From the NCBI RefSeq assembly GCF_004011695.2, contig NC_082406.1, forward strand, positions 310,001 to 374,000: 64,000 nucleotides of DNA, given 5' to 3'. Under the pieces are notes generated by a model. It did not search any database and was not told the DNA's origin. It saw only the letters and a program-made list of their open reading frames with translations. Below, one piece after another: positions 58,520 to 64,000 of this stretch. This stretch comes from Ascochyta rabiei. Its lineage: Eukaryota; Ascomycota; Dothideomycetes; Pleosporales; Didymellaceae. The position numbers were made by a program, and so were the translations under genes. Each line of letters opens with the position of its first letter. The first letter of the stretch is position 1.

Positions 58520-58534
58520 AGTAAGACTCTTAAT
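58520..58534 (-). other. F primer-binding site (tRNA-Lys CUU 5' half)
   Basis: On - it reads ATTAAGAGTCTTACT directly after the LTR, identical to 5486-5500 in family E, although the LTRs of E and F share little. Confidence 0.68.
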
Positions 58535-58707
58535 TATTAGAAAGTATAATAAATGTGTAATAAGGTAATTTAATAATATTAATAACTGTTATGTGTTGCT
58601 GTTCCCCTATATTTAGTAAGATTTAGGTTCTTCGCTAGTGTGCTAAGCCTATTGGTCCCTGCTCGATTGTATAGATCTAACCTTGTTAGAGCATGTTCTA
58701 TCTAACA
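58535..58707 (-). repeat. F 5' LTR (173 bp)
   Basis: Starts TATTAG (TGTTAG with G to A), ends ATCTAACA on +. Same length as 44895-45067. Confidence 0.92.
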
Positions 58708-58796
58708 AGTGGCATCTATGTTAACGTTGCTAGACGTAGAGTTATTAGGGCTAGCACAGGATCCTGTAGAGGTATTTATCTTAGGGGTGTTTAAAA
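58708..58796 (-). other. Family C leader fragment (C3)
   Basis: Matches 44087-44174, the internal end next to the C 5' LTR. Cut on the left by F. Confidence 0.75.
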
Positions 58797-59283
58797 TGTT
58801 AAAGTTGTACTTTAGTTAAAAACTGTAAGCACTAACTCTATTAGTTGTTAGGGATGAGTACGATTACTAGATTAGTAAGGGTTATTAACTAAGCAAAGCT
58901 TATAAAGATAGGGTGTAATAAGTAGTACAGAGTAGACTGTCTAGTTTAAAAGTAGGTTAAGATTTTAAAGACAAACTTAATTAATAAGGTTAAACACAAA
59001 CTATAGGGGTTGTGTTCCTACTAACTATATACTAAGGAGATAAAGTGCGTATTAATAAGTAACTAGAGTTAGTCTAATAAAATGTATAAGGGTGCTTGTT
59101 GATAAGCATATTATAATATGCTTATTAATAAGCAGTTACGTGTGTTATGCTTATTAACAAGCAGTTACGTAATACCCCTTCCTGTTCTGTCCTTCTCTAC
59201 TGTTCGTTCCTTTAGGGCGGAGTTAGGGGTCTTAGTTGGCTGGTACTTATGTTTGCGCTGTGCCCTAGCACATGATTGTAACA
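58797..59283 (-). repeat. Family C 5' LTR (C3, 487 bp)
   Basis: TGTTAAAGTTG to TGATTGTAACA on +. It is slightly longer than the 483-bp copies. It could be the 5' LTR of the C1 element whose 3' LTR hosts outer E and A-right, but this cannot be shown because the inside is rearranged. Confidence 0.9.
59102..59125. repeat. 24-bp perfect palindrome in the C LTR
   Basis: ATAAGCATATTA followed by its exact reverse complement, next to a second palindrome GCTTATTAATAAGC (59120-59133). The other C LTR copies show decayed versions. Confidence 0.85.
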
Positions 59284-60160
59284 GTTAGTTTAGAAGTAGG
59301 TTATAAGACTAAGGCTAAGCATTAACTATTTAGGGTTAGGTCTAAGTTAGGATAGTGTTAGGTAGGGCATAGACATGGTTTTGTTTTCTTTCTATATTTA
59401 ATGCTGTTAAGTGCTCTACTATAAGTTTAAATAAGTTATTCTACTGTCTTTTAGTTCCTAGATTTAGACTTTAGAGGGCTAAAGTAACCTTTGTCTACAT
59501 GTAGTGAAACTATTCTAACTTAGGTACTTGTCCCTAAATAGCAGAACTTAGGAATTGTGCTTTAAAAGTTAGAAATGTATTAGATTTTCCTATTTGTAGT
59601 CAGTTAAACACAGCCTAACTCTTAGCTTTCTTATTTCTAGTAATAAAGTAAGAGTAGAGAAGTGTAATTATTTCCTTAGCGTTCTAAACACGATCTGAGT
59701 TATAAGACAAGTATCTAGGCTTTAGGTATTCCTTAGGAAGCCTAGAAGTGTATCCCTATACTAGAGCTATACAGGCTCTCTCTATAAGATAGTAATCTAA
59801 ATTAATGTTAAGTTAGTTACAAATTAAGGCTTACTACTGTTTAAAGGTAGGTTCTTTTCTATTACTTAATTTGCTGATAGTTAGAGTTTGTTTACTAAGC
59901 CTAGGGGCATAGACAGGGCTTAGAGAACTAAATCTCTAAGTTAGTTAAGGGGACTTAGTAGTAGGCATAAGATTATCTTTGTGCAGAGAAGTTTAGGCTT
60001 AAAGCCTAGCTACTTTAGACTGTAGTTAGTCTATCTCTGCACGTAGATTGTCCTAATCTATGTCCTTATCTAATTTGCTTTTAGTAAGTAGTTTATTAAC
60101 TAATCCTTTAAGAGGCACAGTTGCTGTTAGGCTCTTAGCCTTACTCTCAGCCTTAGGCAT
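59284..60160 (-). pseudogene. Gypsy gag fragment I
   Basis: Reads right to left from ATG 60160: MPKAESKAKSLTATVPLKG, a short coiled segment (LRAEID, LQSKVARL), then a retrotransposon-gag-like region (FLTFKAQFLSSAIQG, EQFHYMQTKVTLALQSLNLG, IVEHLTALNIERKQ). The frame is readable with Gln/Trp stops and is cut on the left by the C LTR. No pol is present. It forms the host sequence into which B2 was inserted at 60438/60439. Confidence 0.68.
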
Positions 60161-60438
60161 TTGGATGCGTCCACCTCTGACCTGTAGGAAGCCTTAGGGC
60201 AAATAAGTACTGTTCTGGCCGCTGTCTCACTATTAAAGTGAGCATTGTTACCTTTTTAGCATGCTTAGCACGGTAGGCAGAGTCGTGGCCTTGACAGTTG
60301 CCTAAATCCTAGTAAATCCCCTTAAACTAGGGTTAGTAGTGCCTAACATTAGTAATAATCTAATCTAGGTAGATTCTTAAAAATCTCTAAGTATTTATCT
60401 TGGTGTAATCTAACGCAGCTATTTCTTAAGGTAATCCT
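60161..60438 (-). other. Leader of gag fragment I
   Basis: Upstream (on -) of the gag ATG, running to the B2 LTR. Less AT-rich near 60160-60300. No frame or known site seen; the LTR of this element is not in the window. Confidence 0.5.
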
Positions 60439-60593
60439 TGTTATAGGCTTAGACCTTGTCTAAGCCTTAAGCGAGATCGGGCAGTTACGTGCCCCACAGA
60501 CATATTAGATAGACACGCAACATGTTACCTCCTTAAGAGATACAATAATATATTAACCCTTATTATATCCTACTTTTAGGCTAGACTATAACA
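60439..60593 (+). repeat. B2 5' LTR (155 bp)
   Basis: TGTTATAGGC to GACTATAACA. It holds the perfect inverted repeat GGCTTAGAC-CTT-GTCTAAGCC at 60446-60466. Confidence 0.94.
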
Positions 60594-60634
60594 TTTATAT
60601 CTCTTCTTCTAGAAGAACAGCTAGCACTTGTACT

Positions 60635-60755
60635 ATGTTAGCCAGCTCCTAGAATAACCCCTTAGACAAATCTGTCCCCTTAACCCTTTAGAAATTTATA
60701 GCCTAGATGTTGTAGTTTATAATAAACTTATAGTAAGCCTTATCTACTACTAATA
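60635..60755 (+). pseudogene. B2 gag N-terminal piece
   Basis: ATG 60635 starts MLASSxNNPLDKSVPLTL; the frame continues across the Fot1-like insertion at 62622 when the TA duplication is collapsed. The same start exists in B1 at 25416. Three or more in-frame stops. Confidence 0.75.
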
Positions 60756-60812
60756 ACGTACCCCACAGGCGAGCCGCTTAACAGGCGAGCCGCTTACTTT
60801 TGCTAAGCCCCT
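60756..60812 (+). repeat. Left terminal inverted repeat of the Fot1-like element
   Basis: Matches the right end inverted with about two mismatches. It includes a tandem 16-bp unit. GC-rich and hardly mutated. Confidence 0.92.
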
Positions 60813-60850
60813 ACTAAACTCCACCCTATTATGGCCTAAAATAACCTAGT

Positions 60851-62539
60851 TTAGTGCTGTAAAGTGCAGTATGGCCTGTAATACTATTTAGAAACTACTT
60901 CTACCTCTTTCTTACACGTTCGCGCGTTGTGTCCTGTCTAATTGCACTGTCCACAGCGTCTTTAGGAGGGCTCACCTCCTTTAGCGCGCACCTGCTTCTT
61001 TGCCTTCTTCCTATCACTACGCGCCCCAAACTCCTTTAGAGTTATTAATTGCAGGCTATCCTTAACTGTTAAGGTCCCTTCTACCTAAACTTGCTTTCTT
61101 TTGTGTAATTTTTGTTGTGTAGCTGCCTTATTACCAGCTTAAAGCTAAGTAATCTCCTGTTGCGCTAACACTTGCTTATACGCAATTATTGCTACCTGTT
61201 TTACTACCTTCTTAAACGCCTTAACTATAGAGGTAGGCAAACTATCTATATACCTCTAAATCCTTGTCTTTATAAGTGTTAATTGCAACCTAAGTTTAAG
61301 GGTGTTGCTTAGGGTTTGCGACTGCCAGAGCTCGTTGTTAACAGGTAGTAGTGGTAATAGAGTGCGCAACTTTACATTAAGGGCCATTATAACCTAGTCT
61401 AGGTTAAATAGGACTAATCTAGCACCTTAGAACCCTCCCTAGATATTCTTAGAAGTAATTGCAGCATTGTAGGCGCGTATAAAGCATGGCAGGAACTCTA
61501 TCTTTATAATGTCGTTAATCTAGTTACGTATAAATATTTTGGCTTAGCGCCTATATACCTTCTTTAAAGCAGTAAAACAACCTATATTAAGGGGCTGTGT
61601 AAGGTGTAATAAGTAAGAAGGTAAACAGAGAGCAATAATCTTGTTATCCTTATAGTATTGCTAGAATTTAAGAGAGTTATAGCTCTTATAACTATTAATA
61701 ATAAGCAAATAGTAGGTGCTAATAGTACGCTCCTTTATATGCCTGTTAAAGTGCTTTAACTAGTTAAGACTAAGCTTGTTAGTAGTCTAGCCGTTATTAG
61801 AGACTCTAATAACCTAGTCGTAAGGCAGATCCTCTTCTTTGTACTAGGCAGAGAGGTAGTAGTAGGCTTTAAAGATAAGGAAGGCTAGAATAGCCTATCC
61901 TTTAGCATTAATGCTTACTATAGCTGTAGCCCACTCTTAGTTGCCTAGCTAGATAGCCTTTAGCCGACCCTGTCGTTCTAAAGCTGTAACAACTGCTCCT
62001 AGGGAGATCTAGCCTATTATAAAGCCTGTCTTGTCAAAGTTATATATGTCTTTATCCTAGATGCTATACTTAGCTTTAATATTAGCTACTAGGCTAAACC
62101 AGCCCTGTATAACCTCAGAATCCTTACAGAGGGCTCTCTTGTAGTCGTACTTGCAATTAAACTTAACTTTAAGCTCTAGGTGTTGCTTAACAAACGTACT
62201 AGGCCAGTTTACGCTAATAGGGCCTAGATTGCGCTTAGCGCACAAAGAATTAGCTATAGTAGCTACATCTAAGAGCTAAGGGGAAAATCCTCGCACATCT
62301 AGCTTAAGAACATGCTTAATAATTACCTCCTCCTTATTGTTGTCTAGCTTCTGTAAGTTAGCTATAGAATCTGCGCATAAAGGTTGTCCTGTGTGTTAGT
62401 TGCTTAGTGTCTTTTAAGGGACCCTGTAGATAGCTGCAGCGCGTTACTAAGAGAGATTTGCGTCTTATTTAAGAGCCTGGAGCGTAAGCTGTATCTGAGC
62501 TTCCTTTAACGCGTCTAAATGGTGTTGTTAAGAAGACAT
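60851..62539 (-). pseudogene. Fot1/pogo-type transposase, RIP-broken
   Basis: Frame from ATG 62539 to TAA 60851, about 562 codons, normal for the family. N-terminal helix-turn-helix near residues 8-50 (ALKEAQIQLTLQALK, RAAAIYRVP). CENP-B/Tc5-type DNA-binding domain near 80-160, with a clean stretch at 62245-62057 (GPISVNWPSTFVKQHLELK, YDYKRALCKDSEVI). DDE core from about residue 165 (DIYNFDKTGFIIG, with the catalytic Asp in NFDKTGF). Middle and C-terminal segments read YLPSYLLHLTQPLNIGCF near 61590 and PLLPVNNELWQSQT near 61340. A terminal zinc knuckle near 60920-60965 reads RRCGQCNQTGHNARTCKK (Gln restored). Around 20 or more stops at Gln/Trp codons make it inactive, but motif residues are well kept, so decay is recent compared with the Gypsy elements. 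Confidence 0.9.
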
Positions 62540-62562
62540 TGGTGTAGGAGGAGAAGTTTGGT

Positions 62563-62619
62563 AGGGGCTTAGCAAAAGTGAGCGGCTCGCCCGTTAAGCG
62601 GCTCGCCTGTGGGGTACGT
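62563..62619 (-). repeat. Right terminal inverted repeat of the Fot1-like element
   Basis: Inverted partner of 60756-60812; same doubled unit, ending GGGGTACGT, followed by TA. Confidence 0.92.
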
Positions 62620-62621
62620 TA

Positions 62622-64000
62622 AGTCTATAGTATTGCTTAAATATAATAACTCTAATATACGCGCGTTTTTAGAGTCCCTAGCACAAACAGCTAACGCCTG
62701 TACTAGACCTGTGTCTAGAGTCCTATTATCCTTCTTAGAAGTAACGCTGTACCTATTAACGTCTACCCTAGCCCCTAACCTGCCTTACAAAGCGCTGTTT
62801 TTAGCGTCTACCTTAGGCCTACATGCCTCTATACAGACGTCTACAGCCTATAGGAAACTTCTTCCTATAGGTAAGGCCTTTACTAGAGACAAATCCTTAT
62901 TTAAGGCGTAGTAGGTTACAATAGAACATAAGCTGCAGACAGACACGTTTTTTATTAGTAGGCTATAGAACATATTTACCTTTATATAGTCCTAGCTTAG
63001 TACGTCTGTATAATAAGATATAGCTCTATTCTATAAGATTAGGGGTACCTAAGGTGTATAGAGCCTAGAGGACTTCCTAGCATACCTAGAATTCTGCTAC
63101 AGCCACAACTATAGCTAGGAACAGGCTTAGGCGAAACTAGAAAGCGTCTGTTAAGGTCCTAACAAGTTATTCTTAGACTTTTTTATCTATTTTAAGCAGC
63201 TACTAGTGTAAAGTAGCAGCACTACTAGAATAGAGAACAGTGCCTATTAAAGCTCTGCGAGGCCCTAAACGCAAACATCCGCAATATAGTAATAAACTAA
63301 GAAGTAACTTATATAAATTATAATATAGCTGTTACAGAGTATAAGTCTATTACTGTAGACGTTAAGACTACAGCTATAGAAAACTAGCTGCGCTATACCC
63401 CTACCTAGGCGCTACCTAAGTAAAATAGAGATAGTAATATTAAGATAACAGTTATATCTGCAGTTTTAACTAGCAGCAGTACTAAGCGTAGGGGTTAGAA
63501 GTAGTCTGCTCCTAACTAGGCTATGTAGGTTCCTAATAAGGTATTTTAGCAACGCTAGGAGTCTAACCTATATACCTGTTGCAGCAAAGAGGGACATATT
63601 TACTAGAATTATGCTAATATAGTAGTAACTATAGTATAAGCAGGAATACTCTTAGGTAAGAAAGAGGCTAGTTTATATTAGGGAAACTAGCTGCTTCTAA
63701 TATAAGTCTAAGTTAGAAGCGCTGTAGAAGTATATTAGCAGAGGAGACTACTAGTATAGGGGCATTATAGGCTACTAGGGGAGCTATTACAGACTCTATA
63801 GATAAGCCCCTATTCTACATTCTATTATTTATTAATAGGGTAATTTAGGCTAACGCGCTAGTAGACTTAGGGTATAAATTCTTTAGCGTAGTAAGTAAAG
63901 ACTTTACTGCGCGCTTAGGAGGCGACTTTATTAAGGTACTGCTATAACGCTTAGCGTAAGTAGTAGCACTAGTAGGAAGTCTATAATCTCCTATTTAGTC
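62622..64000 (+). pseudogene. B2 gag and start of protease
   Basis: Gag continues (YNNSNIRAFLESLAQTANA, then LYLLTSTLAPNLPYKALFLA), clean to 62911, then with stops. A zinc knuckle near 63570-63613 reads LYTCCSKEGHIY, stop, NYAN: the expected first and last Cys are Tyr, the two others kept. The protease begins near 63850 (ALVDLGYKFFSVVS) and is cut by the window end. In B1 the knuckle has lost a different Cys, so the two copies together show the ancestral C-x2-C-x4-H-x4-C. Confidence 0.85.

Larger units (their letters stand above)
44895..58707 (-). mobile_element. Family F Ty1/Copia element, split by G
   Basis: 3' LTR 44895-45067, pol and gag on - to 49622, element G inserted 49628-58323, gag start 58324-58519, primer-binding site, 5' LTR 58535-58707. 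Without G it is about 5.1 kb, normal for Copia and close to E. The outer flanks (ACATT and AGTGG) do not match, and the neighbours differ (Copia gag on the left, family C on the right). Confidence 0.87.
60756..62619 (-). mobile_element. Fot1/pogo-type DNA transposon (1864 bp)
   Basis: Flanked by TA/TA. Terminal inverted repeats of about 55 bp start ACGTACCCCACAGGCGAGCC and contain the unit AGGCGAGCCGCTTA twice at each end. Removing the element and one TA restores the B gag sequence seen at about 25280. Size, TA target and one transposase fit the Fot1 group of fungal Tc1/mariner-superfamily elements. Confidence 0.94.
60439..64000 (+). mobile_element. Family B element, second copy (3' part outside window)
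   Basis: 5' LTR 60439-60593, gag from 60635, interrupted by a Fot1-like element at 60756-62619, gag resuming at 62622 and protease reached at the window edge. It mirrors 25612 down to about 23900 of B1. Confidence 0.93.

Noticed and set aside
1..64000. Host genes, tRNA or rRNA genes
   Set aside because: No intron-bearing or clean long frame, no tRNA-like fold and no rRNA motif was seen. All readable protein similarity is to transposable elements.

Overview
This window is a repeat graveyard from a filamentous ascomycete (Pezizomycotina-type) genome. I see no host gene, rRNA or tRNA gene. Nearly every base can be assigned to LTR retrotransposons (Ty3/Gypsy and Ty1/Copia), one Fot1/pogo-type DNA transposon and one LINE 3' fragment. 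All long reading frames are riddled with TAA/TAG codons where the protein family expects Gln or Trp. Paired LTRs differ almost only by transitions, mostly CpA to TpA and TpG to TpA. This is the mark of repeat-induced point mutation (RIP), a fungal genome defence, and it is the basis for placing the organism.

Layout. I name the families A-I for this report. A (Gypsy, 202-bp LTR): a 5'-cut copy on + (1-5028) and a full copy on - (13978-28484). B (Gypsy, 155-bp LTR): a full copy on - inside A (18397-25612) and a copy on + running off the right edge (60439-64000), itself broken by the Fot1-like element (60756-62619). C (Gypsy, 483-bp LTR): remnants at 13846-13977/28485-30512, 30513-44657 and 58708-59283. 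D (Copia, 253-bp LTR): full copy on -, 36426-43787, inside C. E (Copia, 162-bp LTR): a full copy on + (5324-10517) inserted into another E copy (5029-5323 and 10518-13845). F (Copia, 173-bp LTR): on -, 44895-58707. G (Gypsy chromovirus, 255-bp LTR): full copy on +, 49628-58323, inside F, with a LINE tail in its gag. H and I are gag fragments at 44658-44894 and 59284-60438.

Insertion order can be read from target-site duplications: TTAAC around B, GTTAG around A-right, GTAGT around D, GTAAC around G and TA around the Fot1-like element. A C-family LTR is the oldest visible host. It received the outer E copy and, about 130 bp away, A-right. Outer E then took in A-left and the inner E. A-right took in B. 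C2 and F lack matching flanks, which suggests later recombination or deletion.

The most interesting point is that four unrelated LTR families, three Gypsy (A, B, C) and one Copia (D), each carry an extra reading frame on the opposite strand between the end of pol and the 3' LTR. Decayed as they are, these frames share a small cysteine pattern (about C-x2-C-x6-C) plus low-complexity Ala/Pro/Ser/Thr or charged stretches. Families E, F and G lack it. A second point is that the Copia families appear to be primed by cut tRNAs: E and F carry a site matching the 5' half of tRNA-Lys(CUU) ending at nucleotide 39, and D one matching initiator tRNA-Met.
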